A stretch of DNA of 37,043 bases from Acidaminobacter sp. (GTDB taxonomy: Bacteria > Bacillota > Clostridia > Peptostreptococcales > Acidaminobacteraceae): contig NZ_JAOTSB010000028.1 of the NCBI RefSeq assembly GCF_030247605.1, positions 1-37,043 of the forward strand, read 5' to 3'. Under the pieces are notes generated by a model, which was not told where the DNA came from, ran no database searches, and saw nothing but the letters and a program-made list of their open reading frames with translations. Positions 29,265 to 36,388 of the stretch are shown piece after piece; position 1 is the stretch's first letter, and every line of letters starts with the position of its first letter. The translations under genes and the position numbers were made by a program.

Positions 29265-30076
29265 GCGTGGGTCACCTCCTGGCCAAGAAAATGCCGAATG
29301 GTCTTCAAGGTTTCAGGCGCTTTCTGCAGGAAGGCATAGTGCCCGAGACCCTCGTAAACCACAAGGCCGCCGCCCGGTACTTTGGCGCCGGGGATCAAAG
29401 AGGCCATCAGCCGCCCGTGCTCAATAGGCGTCGCCGTATCCTTGTCGCCCCAAATCAGCAGCGTCGGTGTCTTAATCCCGCTCATCACTCCGGTCAGATC
29501 CTCGTTGACCACGCTGGACAAAGTCTTCCGCATAACCTCAGAGGCCTTCTTGTAATCCGAAGAGCCGTATTTCATCCGGTACTGCTCAATAAAGTCGGAC
29601 AGCAGCCATGAAAAACCAGGGATCTTCGCAAGTCCCCGAATGGCCTTATAGCTGTACAGCTTCAGATAGTACTTGCCGGAGCGCTTCGGTCGAACCCCGG
29701 CGCTTCCCATGAGGACCAGCCCGCCGACCAAATCAGGCCTGCGCGCAGCCAGGTCCAGCGCCACGCGCCCTCCAAAGGAGTGGCAGACCAGGACGGGCTT
29801 CTCAAGCTTTTCAGCCGCAATAAAGTCCTCCACCAGCTCCGAAAACCGCCGGTTGTTCCAGGGCTCAGCCGGCTCCGGACTCTCACCAAAACCAGGGAAA
29901 TCCAGTGCCGCTACCTTATGGTCTTTCGACAAATCCGCCGAAATAAATTCAAGTGTCGTGTGGTCCACGCCCCAGCCGTGCAGCAGGAGCAGATCCGGCC
30001 GGCTCGGCTTGTTTGTGCCGCCCGGGCCCGCGACTGTATAGGCCAGCGTGGCGCCGCCATACGTTTTGGTTTGCAT
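29261..30076 (-). CDS. Alpha/beta hydrolase
   Basis: A 271-residue alpha/beta-hydrolase-fold enzyme, cytoplasmic, likely an esterase or related hydrolase. The oxyanion-hole motif is LLLHGWGVD, the nucleophile elbow is VCHSFGGR (Ser about 99), the acid is in LLIWGDKDTATP, and the catalytic His is in YEGLGHYAFLQ. A cap region lies between (KLYSYKAIRGLAKIPGFSWLL). ATG 30076-30074 follows a modest GGTGGGA site. It is the first gene of a leftward operon with murF and ddl (4-base overlap with murF), which suggests a wall-linked or antibiotic-related role, but the substrate is unknown. Confidence 0.85.
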   Translation of the reverse strand: MQTKTYGGATLAYTVAGPGGTNKPSRPDLLLLHGWGVDHTTLEFISADLSKDHKVAALDFPGFGESPEPAEPWNNRRFSELVEDFIAAEKLEKPVLVCHSFGGRVALDLAARRPDLVGGLVLMGSAGVRPKRSGKYYLKLYSYKAIRGLAKIPGFSWLLSDFIEQYRMKYGSSDYKKASEVMRKTLSSVVNEDLTGVMSGIKTPTLLIWGDKDTATPIEHGRLMASLIPGAKVPGGGLVVYEGLGHYAFLQKAPETLKTIRHFLGQEVTHA

Positions 30077-30269
30077 AAAAGTATCCCACCATCTCTAAAG
30101 TTTCGCAGCCTGAAGGCCGCGATAGGTTCAGTTCTCAGTATAATGTGTCTCAGAATCACCCATTATCATACCATAGGTTCACCTAAAGGTAAATTAATCT
30201 CCTCCGCCAAATCGAATCCCGAATCGAAGCCTCCCCGGTGCACAAACCCCTCCATCCAGTCACTTTCTA

Positions 30270-30278
30270 TGCTATAAT
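30270..30278 (+). promoter_or_regulatory. Extended -10 promoter of glycosyltransferase operon
   Basis: TGCTATAAT carries an extended TG and a perfect -10, with no convincing -35. Transcription would begin near 30285, about 40 bases before the start codon. The rest of 30077-30323 shows no gene. Confidence 0.55.
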
Positions 30279-30323
30279 CATCTCGAGAAGAAAAATGCAG
30301 GAATACATTCAGGAGGAATATCC

Positions 30324-31472
30324 ATGTCCCATTCCCAAACCCAGTCTGATTATGATTACGGCATCCCAAATGGAAGCGAGCGCCAGCAGCCGAGCCTGTC
30401 CGCCCCCACTTCCTCCCTTGGCCTTGACCCGGATCCCTTACATAGCAGCATCGCCCTCAGCGTCGTGGTCCCCGCCTTTAACGAGGAAGCCAACATCCTG
30501 GCCCTCTACGAGCGCCTCAGCCCGGTCCTCGAGGCCATCACCCCGAGCCACGAAATCATTTTCGTCGACGACGGCAGCCACGACAAGACCGTGGAAAAGG
30601 TCCTGCTGCTCAGGGGCCTTCCTTCAAAGACGGTTTCTGCCGATGGTCACGGGACCCCACCCGCCACCGGATTCGGTGACTCACGGGTCAAACTTGTCAG
30701 CTTTTCCCGCAATTTCGGCCACGAAATGGCCAACACCGCAGGCTTCAGACACGCCTCGGGAGAAGCCGTCGTCATCATTGACGCGGACCTCCAGGACCCG
30801 CCGGAGCTCATCGCTGACATGTACAAGAAATTCATGGAAGGCTTCGACGTGGTGTACGCCAAGCGCATCTCAAGACGCCGGGAATCCTTCCTTAAAAAGA
30901 CGACCTCCAAGCTCTTCTACCGCGTCATGAACGCCCTGAGCGACCTGGAAGTCCCGCTGGACACAGGCGACTTCAGGCTTCTCAGCCGCAGGGTCGTCGA
31001 CGAGCTCAACAAACTGGAGGAGCACAACCGCTATTTCAGGGGCCTGACCCACTGGGTCGGCTTCAACGTGGGCTATGTGGAGTTTCACCGTGACGAGCGC
31101 CACGCCGGCGAGACGAAATACAACTACATCAAGCTCTTCCGTCTGGCCTTCGACGCCATCATTTCCTTTTCCTACAAGCCCCTCAAGATTTTCAGCCTGG
31201 TGGGCTTCATAGTCTCCGGCCTCAGCTTTCTGATGATGATCTACTGGATCCTGGACAAGCTGCTCCTGAACAACGCCATTGAAGGCTGGACCTCCCTGGC
31301 GGCCATCATGCTGTTCTCCTTCGGCATCCTGATGATCCAGATCAGCATTGTGGGCGAATATGTGGGCAGAATCCACGACGAGGTCAAGCGACGGCCGCTC
31401 TTCATAGTTCAGCGAAAAGAGGGCTTTGACAGCGGACCGTCCGGGCAGGGGGATGACCATGCCCGACGTTAA
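30324..31472 (+). CDS. Family 2 glycosyltransferase (polyprenyl-phosphate sugar synthase type)
   Basis: A 382-residue GT2 enzyme of the GtrB/CsbB/ArnC-like group, which loads a sugar from a nucleotide donor onto undecaprenyl phosphate at the inner membrane face. Motifs: SVVVPAFNEEANI, IIFVDDGSHD, SFSRNFGHEMANTAGF, IIDADLQDPPE (DxD-type metal site), and YVEFHRDERHAGETKYNYIKL. Two membrane segments lie near 267-287 and 303-328. ATG 30324 follows CAGGAGG. The N-terminal ~43 residues are a disordered extension. A family A repeat is read in frame as SADGH (105-109) inside a loop about 20 residues longer than expected. It overlaps the gtrA start by 14 bases and works naturally with the next two genes. 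Confidence 0.9.
   Translation: MSHSQTQSDYDYGIPNGSERQQPSLSAPTSSLGLDPDPLHSSIALSVVVPAFNEEANILALYERLSPVLEAITPSHEIIFVDDGSHDKTVEKVLLLRGLPSKTVSADGHGTPPATGFGDSRVKLVSFSRNFGHEMANTAGFRHASGEAVVIIDADLQDPPELIADMYKKFMEGFDVVYAKRISRRRESFLKKTTSKLFYRVMNALSDLEVPLDTGDFRLLSRRVVDELNKLEEHNRYFRGLTHWVGFNVGYVEFHRDERHAGETKYNYIKLFRLAFDAIISFSYKPLKIFSLVGFIVSGLSFLMMIYWILDKLLLNNAIEGWTSLAAIMLFSFGILMIQISIVGEYVGRIHDEVKRRPLFIVQRKEGFDSGPSGQGDDHARR
30638..30649 (-). repeat. Family A 12-mer (exact) inside GT2 gene
   Basis: TGCCGATGGTCA on the plus strand, read as (S)ADGH. It is the only exact copy in a plus-strand gene in this orientation. Confidence 0.88.
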
Positions 31473-31974
31473 AGACAATAAAGACAAGAAAGACAAGACA
31501 TTAAATGATGCTCAAGCGACCATCGGCAAAAAACAAAAAACGCCGGAGATGAAGGACGCGCAAGAGCACCACGAAAAGCCTCCAAACGCCCACTTTGCCA
31601 AAGAGGTATCCATGTACCTGGTCTTCGGGGTGCTGACCACGCTGATCAACCTGGCGACGTACTCGGTGCTGGTCATGCTGGGGATCCACTATGGCATTGC
31701 CACCAGCGCAGCCTTCGTGCTGGCTGTGTTCTTCGCCTACGAGACCAACAAGCGCTTCGTCTTCGACAGCGTCAAGGCGACCGCCCGGGAGGAGTCCCGG
31801 CAGATTGCCGCCTTTTTCAGCTCCCGCGTTGCGACCTTTGGCGTAGAGACCGCGGGACTGGTGCTGCTGATCGAGGTTTTCGGCGCGGGCGAGCAGCTCT
31901 CGAAGTACCTGATGACCGCCGTGGTGGTCGTCCTCAACTATGTGCTCAGCAAGCACCTCGTTTTCAAGAAATAA
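31459..31974 (+). CDS. gtrA: GtrA-family membrane protein (lipid-linked sugar flippase candidate)
   Basis: A 171-residue protein with four membrane segments after a charged N-terminal tail. The core (YLVFGVLTTLINLATYSVLVM; ATSAAFVLAVFFAYETNKRFVF; YLMTAVVVVLNYVLSKHLVF) is the GtrA fold, thought to move undecaprenyl-phosphate-linked sugars across the membrane. The first ~45 residues are Lys/Asp-rich and contain a family A repeat read as ATIGK. I chose ATG 31459 because GGGGG lies six bases upstream; ATG 31453 is also possible. It sits between the sugar-loading GT2 and a GT-C enzyme, the standard three-part arrangement. Confidence 0.88.
   Translation: MPDVKDNKDKKDKTLNDAQATIGKKQKTPEMKDAQEHHEKPPNAHFAKEVSMYLVFGVLTTLINLATYSVLVMLGIHYGIATSAAFVLAVFFAYETNKRFVFDSVKATAREESRQIAAFFSSRVATFGVETAGLVLLIEVFGAGEQLSKYLMTAVVVVLNYVLSKHLVFKK
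31517..31528 (+). repeat. Family A copy inside gtrA (CGACCATCGGCA)
   Basis: One mismatch to the 12-mer, read as Ala-Thr-Ile-Gly in the charged tail ahead of the first membrane segment. Confidence 0.75.
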
Positions 31975-32014
31975 AAATTAAGCTCCACCTTTTAGAAAAG
32001 GATGCGTTCAAAGC

Positions 32015-33451
32015 ATGATAAAACGAGTTTTAAATCACCTGAAAACTACATTCCGCAATAATCCTGCAGACCTCATTTTGCTGGCCGTGGTGCTGCCCGC
32101 GGCCTGGATGCTGCGTCAGTGGTGGATCACGACCATTCCTACGGAGCAGCTCTACGACTTTTCCACCTATTATGAGGTTGCCGTCAACATCTCCCAGGGC
32201 ATGGGCTACACTTTTTTGGGCCAGCCCATTGCCTTCCAGGGCATGGGGTATTCTATCCTCCTGGGTTATTTCATGAAGTTCATGGGGGACACCTCTGAGC
32301 TGACCGCGAAGCAGTTCAACGTGCTGCTTTCCATGTGGTCGATTCTCATGACTTACCTGATCGCGTGGCGACTGAGCCCGAAACGCCTTGTCCGCTGGGG
32401 CGCCCTGCTGTTCATGGCGTTTATGCCCCAGCAAATTGCTTATACCAATGCCATCGGCACAGAAATCCTTTCTGCGGCGCTGCTTTCGACCCTGATGCTG
32501 GTCCAGTGCTCGGGGGACCTCTTAAAAGGCAGGGTCCAGTGGCCCTTAGTCGGGGCGCTTACCGCCGCGCTGGCACTGACAAAGCCATTCTACCTGGCCT
32601 ATCCGGTGGCGGTCCTGTTTTACGAGTGGCTGAGCCGGAAGGACCTGAAGCGCGGCGTGGCGGGCATGCTCGTGGCGGCGGCGGTGATGGCGCTGATCGT
32701 GGCGCCGTGGACCTACCGGAATTACAGGCACTTCGGGCGATTCATTCCGGTGTCTTACAACTCCGGCCTTGTGCTCTATCTCAATAACAACGCGGACAAC
32801 ACCCACGGGGGCTTCATGCCCATTGACCAGATCAAGGCGACGCCGGAGCTTGAGGCGAAGATCAACGCCCATCTCGAAAACGGCGCGAAAAGCATCAAGC
32901 TGGCCAGCGACCTGGAACTGGACCTGAAGCCGGCGGCCCAGGCCTGGATCAGGGAAAATCCTATGGAATTCGCGAAGCTGGCGATCATCCGGGTGCACTC
33001 GACGTTTTTCAATGGGTCCTGGGACATTGACGCCTGGACCATGAATAAGTACAAGACTTTGGAAACCGAACGGACTGAGGTGGAGACGCTGAGGTATCTC
33101 GCGTATTTCAGAAGCGTCAGCGATATTGTGCTCACGCTGCTCAGCGGGACGGCTTTCCTCTATTTTCTCGTGAATCTTCCGAGGTTTTTCCGGGCGCTGT
33201 TTTCCCTGAAGCGCATTATCAGCTGGCAGACTGCGCTGCTGATGCTGCCGGTGGGCTATAACGGCCTGGTGATTCTGATCTATGAAGGACAGCCTCGTTA
33301 CAATTTTAATCTGCTGTTTGTCTTTGTGCTGGTGGTCATGCTGGTGGTTCAGCATATTTTGGAGGCGGCCGGGCGCGAAACCGCGTTTGCCGGGGATTTG
33401 CCGGGGGCAGGAATTAAGTCCAGGACGGTCCGGCCGGGGAACAGACGATGA
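32015..33451 (+). CDS. GT-C/GT39-like membrane glycosyltransferase
   Basis: A 478-residue polytopic protein resembling ArnT/PMT-type (GT-C fold) glycosyltransferases that use polyprenyl-phosphate sugars on the outer membrane face. The first extracytoplasmic loop has DFSTYYEVAVNISQGMGYTF, with an acidic residue where the family's catalytic Asp sits. About nine to eleven membrane segments follow, with ALTKPFYLAYPVAVLFYEWL and VAPWTYRNYRHFGRF typical of the group. A large extracytoplasmic region (about 250-340) lies before the last helices. ATG 32015 follows a modest AAAAGG. With the GT2 and GtrA it should decorate a wall polymer or surface protein. The stop overlaps the CPBP start (ATGA). Confidence 0.82.
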   Translation: MIKRVLNHLKTTFRNNPADLILLAVVLPAAWMLRQWWITTIPTEQLYDFSTYYEVAVNISQGMGYTFLGQPIAFQGMGYSILLGYFMKFMGDTSELTAKQFNVLLSMWSILMTYLIAWRLSPKRLVRWGALLFMAFMPQQIAYTNAIGTEILSAALLSTLMLVQCSGDLLKGRVQWPLVGALTAALALTKPFYLAYPVAVLFYEWLSRKDLKRGVAGMLVAAAVMALIVAPWTYRNYRHFGRFIPVSYNSGLVLYLNNNADNTHGGFMPIDQIKATPELEAKINAHLENGAKSIKLASDLELDLKPAAQAWIRENPMEFAKLAIIRVHSTFFNGSWDIDAWTMNKYKTLETERTEVETLRYLAYFRSVSDIVLTLLSGTAFLYFLVNLPRFFRALFSLKRIISWQTALLMLPVGYNGLVILIYEGQPRYNFNLLFVFVLVVMLVVQHILEAAGRETAFAGDLPGAGIKSRTVRPGNRR

Positions 33452-34311
33452 GAAAAGACATGGGACACAAAGGGAAGCCTGCTGCTAAGTTCGCCATGAA
33501 GACCAAGCTGCGCCTCCTGTTTACAGAGGGTCCGCCGACCTTGCCCATGACGGGGCTGACGGCGCTGACTCTTGTGATTGGGCTGACTATTTTGGAAATT
33601 CTGCTGATGCTGCCGGTGCTGGAGCTTTCAGAACGGCTGAAGGCGTGGCCGGCGCGGGCGTCCATGGTCTATGTGGGCGGCTACTTATTGTTTCGTCTGA
33701 TCATCATGCTCAGCGTTATGGCCGGCGACCGCTATCTGCCGGAGCGATCCGGGGAGGCGAAGCGTGGCCGTGTGAGCGGGATTGAAAGCGGGATCAGGGT
33801 AGAGGTCGTACATGAAGGTTTGGACAAAGACGAAGGTCTGGTTGTGTCAGAAGTGGCCCCGTCACGGCCAAAGCCCTTTTCCAGATGGCTGACCGAAGCC
33901 GTACTGGCAATAGCTATTGTCGCCGGTTTCAGGTTTCTCTATGATTTGACCCTGGGGGCTTGGCTCCTTTCAATTTTTCCGGAAAATGAGGCAATGCTGG
34001 AGGCCTTTGAGTTTCTGATGCAGTCGCCGCTGGCAGCTGGATTTTATGTGCTGATCCTGGCACCGGTGTTTGAGGAGTTCCTGTACAGGGGCGTCCTGCT
34101 CAGGGGGATCCTCTTTAAAGGATTTTCCCCCGCTTACGCGGTCGTGATCTCTTCAGCGCTGTTCGCGCTGGTGCACCTGAACATGCTGCAGGGCGTTCAC
34201 GCTTTTTTGCTGGGCGCGCTCCTGGGGGGCATCTATTTAAAGACCGGGAACTTTACCATTGTGGTGCTGGGTCACATGATCAGCAATTTGATTGTGTGGC
34301 TGCAGGGGTGA
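33448..34311 (+). CDS. CPBP-family intramembrane metalloprotease
   Basis: A 287-residue membrane protease of the CPBP (CAAX protease and bacteriocin-processing) family. The motif EEFLYRGVLLRG (about 211-222) supplies the catalytic Glu pair and Arg. ALVHLNMLQG and LGHMISNLIVW supply the metal-binding His residues. About six membrane segments are visible. A polar linker (about 98-148) separates the first two from the catalytic core. ATG 33448 overlaps the preceding stop, so it is translationally coupled to the glycosyltransferase operon. Members often protect against bacteriocins or process peptides; the target here is unknown. Confidence 0.88.
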   Translation: MRKDMGHKGKPAAKFAMKTKLRLLFTEGPPTLPMTGLTALTLVIGLTILEILLMLPVLELSERLKAWPARASMVYVGGYLLFRLIIMLSVMAGDRYLPERSGEAKRGRVSGIESGIRVEVVHEGLDKDEGLVVSEVAPSRPKPFSRWLTEAVLAIAIVAGFRFLYDLTLGAWLLSIFPENEAMLEAFEFLMQSPLAAGFYVLILAPVFEEFLYRGVLLRGILFKGFSPAYAVVISSALFALVHLNMLQGVHAFLLGALLGGIYLKTGNFTIVVLGHMISNLIVWLQG

Positions 34312-34340
34312 ATAATTGAAACAGGGATGAATAATTGAAA

Positions 34341-34390
34341 CAGGGATGAAATTGGTTGAAAAAACACCAATCTCATCCCTGCTTTTATTT
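34341..34390 (+). terminator. Terminator of glycosyltransferase-CPBP operon
   Basis: CAGGGATGA (34341-34349) pairs with TCATCCCTG (34373-34381), extended inside by ATTGG/CCAAT, and CTTTTATTT follows. The left arm is the second copy of a 20-base direct repeat (AATAATTGAAACAGGGATGA) that starts at the operon's stop codon. Confidence 0.85.
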
Positions 34391-34392
34391 GT

Positions 34393-34419
34393 GGAACTGG
34401 GTGTCTGACACCCAGTTCC
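34393..34419. repeat. Family B palindrome (27 bp, perfect)
   Basis: GGAACTGGGTGTC, a central T, and GACACCCAGTTCC. It differs from the palindrome at 19315-19341 only at the second and penultimate positions, which covary, and at the centre. It lies between two convergent genes. Confidence 0.92.
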
Positions 34420-34485
34420 AACTTTGCAGAAGGCGGGATCGATTGGCCAAAGGCCGCTGACACCAGCTTCTGCCGCCATTTCCAC

Positions 34486-35052
34486 TTAAAAATCCAGTCT
34501 AAATACCCTCGTGCCATCCACCAGGCTGAGATCCTTATAGCCAAGCTCAAGGTACATATTCAAGGTACCGCGGTAATTTTTCATGGGCTCTGTTTCCGAC
34601 TTGACGGGAAAAGCGAGCACGCCCTTCATTCCTGCGCTTTTAAAGCCTTCAACGGCCGCATTCAGCATTTTTCTGGCGAGCCCTTTGCCCCGGTAATCCG
34701 GGTGGATGACGAAGCACAGGGTGGCGCCAAGTTGATCCGGGTCTTCATTTTCTGGCCACAAAGACTTCATCCGCTTATAGGTGGACAAAGTGTTGGCATT
34801 GCACCATCCCACACACTTGTCGCCGTCAAAGGCAAGATAGCCCTTCATGTCTCCGGCCTGGATGGCGGTCAGCGAATCGGTCTTGTTCATCTCGGGCGCT
34901 CTCGCGATCCAGGTGTCCATGTCGAAGTCGGTGTGGTAGAAGCGGCAGAAGCAGCCCGACCAGTTGGGGCTGTGGGCGAACATGTCGCCGCTCATGTAGT
35001 CGATAAAGGTTTGGGCGAGCCCGGGCTTAAGCGGGCGAATTTCAATGGACAT
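34486..35052 (-). CDS. GNAT N-acetyltransferase
   Basis: A 188-residue GNAT-family protein. The acetyl-CoA-binding segment is CFVIHPDYRGKGLARKMLNAA (V.P.xRGxGxA type). The upstream CVGWCNANTLSTYKRM and the Cys-rich WSGCFCRFYH resemble a group of uncharacterised GNATs often annotated as acetyltransferases of small amines or antibiotics. The C-terminal YRGTLNMYLELGYKDLSLVDGTRVFRLDF is well kept. ATG 35052-35050 follows GGAGG. It lies 60 bases downstream of the homoserine-dehydrogenase-like gene and may share its transcript. Substrate unknown. Confidence 0.85.
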   Translation of the reverse strand: MSIEIRPLKPGLAQTFIDYMSGDMFAHSPNWSGCFCRFYHTDFDMDTWIARAPEMNKTDSLTAIQAGDMKGYLAFDGDKCVGWCNANTLSTYKRMKSLWPENEDPDQLGATLCFVIHPDYRGKGLARKMLNAAVEGFKSAGMKGVLAFPVKSETEPMKNYRGTLNMYLELGYKDLSLVDGTRVFRLDF

Positions 35053-35112
35053 GATAAGACCTCCAATTTTCAGATATTTGACGCGTTTTTGACGCTGGCA
35101 CTTTAAAGTCGT

Positions 35113-36192
35113 TTATAACCGGTTGGCCGCAGCCAGACGCCGGATCAGCGTCAAGGTATCGCTGAAGATTCCGTAAGCGGTTTGCTGGATTTCCGGATGC
35201 CGTTCCACCATGCAGATTTCCCCCATGAGATCTGTGTGAAGGCATAAAATGGACGTTGTGGCGTCTACGGTGCTGAACAGGTCTTTGCTGCTGACGAATT
35301 CGGGCTTCACAAAACCCTTTGCGACCCCGTCTTCCAACCGGCCTTCGCAGATCAGCTTGAGCTTCCCGCCCAGGTCCCGTGCCGCTGAAATGTCTTCTGT
35401 TGTGATGGCCGCAATACCTGTTCTGTCTATGGTCAGAGGCGTTGTCGCACCGTTCATCAGGACATTGATCAGCGCGCTGGTTTTGGCGGCGGCGTCCCAT
35501 CCATCTATGTCCAGTGAAGGGTCGGCCTCTGCAAAGCCTTGACGCTGTGCCTCACGCAGGGCTTCGTCGTAGTCATCTCCAGACTCCATGCGCTCAAGTA
35601 CAAAATTGGTGGTGGAGTTCAGAATGCCCTTAAAGCCAAGAATTTTGCAGCCCGGCAGCGTTTCTTTCGCCAGGTTGAACACCGGCGCGCCATCCATGAC
35701 TGTGGTTTCGTGCAGAAATTCCAGTGCCTTCAAATCTGCGATTTGTTTGAGTCTTGAGTACGCCCAGGCGAGGGGGCCCTTGTTGCCTGTGATGACGTGC
35801 ATCCCGCTGTCAAAGGCGGTCTCGATGTGCGAGATGGCCGGCTGCCCGTCCTCAATGGACAGCGTGCTGAGCTCGATCATGACCTTAGCGCCGCACTGGC
35901 GGATCAGAGTTAAAGGATCAGCGTCTGAAAAGACAGTTTGCCGATGGGAAAGGCGTTGGGACCCGTCAACATCGGCCAAAACCTCTCTTAGATTCAGGCC
36001 GGCGGGATCGAAAAGCGTGCCTTTAGACCGGGTCGCAATGGCAACCACCTGAAGGTCAACGCCGTAGGCTGACTTCACTTGGTCGTGCTGCTCAAGAAGC
36101 ATCCGGCAGAAGGCCTGGCCGGCATTACCGAAACCGATCAGGCAGAGCGGAAGTTTCGAAACTGGATCTGCGGACGCGTACATTTGAGTCAT
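35113..36192 (-). CDS. Homoserine dehydrogenase-like oxidoreductase
   Basis: A 359-residue NAD(P)-dependent enzyme of the homoserine dehydrogenase family, which normally reduces aspartate semialdehyde to homoserine for Thr/Met synthesis. The nucleotide-binding motif is LIGFGNAGQAFCRM, the conserved Lys is in VITGNKGPLAW, and catalytic residues lie in GILNSTTNFVLERM, EADPSLDIDGWDAAAK and TSAL. The C-terminal ACT regulatory domain of many homologues is absent, so feedback control may be missing. A diverged inverted repeat (TTGCCGATGGG...ACATCGGCC, 35939-35975) resembles a family A pair in a surface loop. ATG 36192-36190 follows GAGGTG. Some family members act on other substrates, so the exact reaction is not certain. 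Confidence 0.82.
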   Translation of the reverse strand: MTQMYASADPVSKLPLCLIGFGNAGQAFCRMLLEQHDQVKSAYGVDLQVVAIATRSKGTLFDPAGLNLREVLADVDGSQRLSHRQTVFSDADPLTLIRQCGAKVMIELSTLSIEDGQPAISHIETAFDSGMHVITGNKGPLAWAYSRLKQIADLKALEFLHETTVMDGAPVFNLAKETLPGCKILGFKGILNSTTNFVLERMESGDDYDEALREAQRQGFAEADPSLDIDGWDAAAKTSALINVLMNGATTPLTIDRTGIAAITTEDISAARDLGGKLKLICEGRLEDGVAKGFVKPEFVSSKDLFSTVDATTSILCLHTDLMGEICMVERHPEIQQTAYGIFSDTLTLIRRLAAANRL

Positions 36193-36283
36193 GGGAACAC
36201 CTCGCTGTAGTTTTTTCGGATGGCTGCAAACCCCAGGCGGGCAGTCTGCGGATTAAACCGGATTCTATTCATTTGCTTTCCCT

Positions 36284-36289
36284 TATAAT
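36284..36289 (+). promoter_or_regulatory. Possible -10 of the DJ-1/PfpI gene
   Basis: A perfect TATAAT on the plus strand in the 196-base gap between divergent genes, about 100 bases before the start. No good -35 lies at the expected distance, so this is tentative. Confidence 0.3.
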
Positions 36290-36388
36290 ATCAGATTTAC
36301 TCAGGGATGTTTATGATGATTTCGAAAAGCGCGTGCTACCTTGAGGGACTTTTAGGGTATAAATACATGGCAGGAGAATTCGCACAAA

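Noticed and set aside
35939..35975. Family A inverted pair inside the homoserine dehydrogenase-like gene
   Set aside because: Only TGCCGATGG and ACATCGGCC match. Too diverged to list as a copy, although the position in a loop is suggestive.
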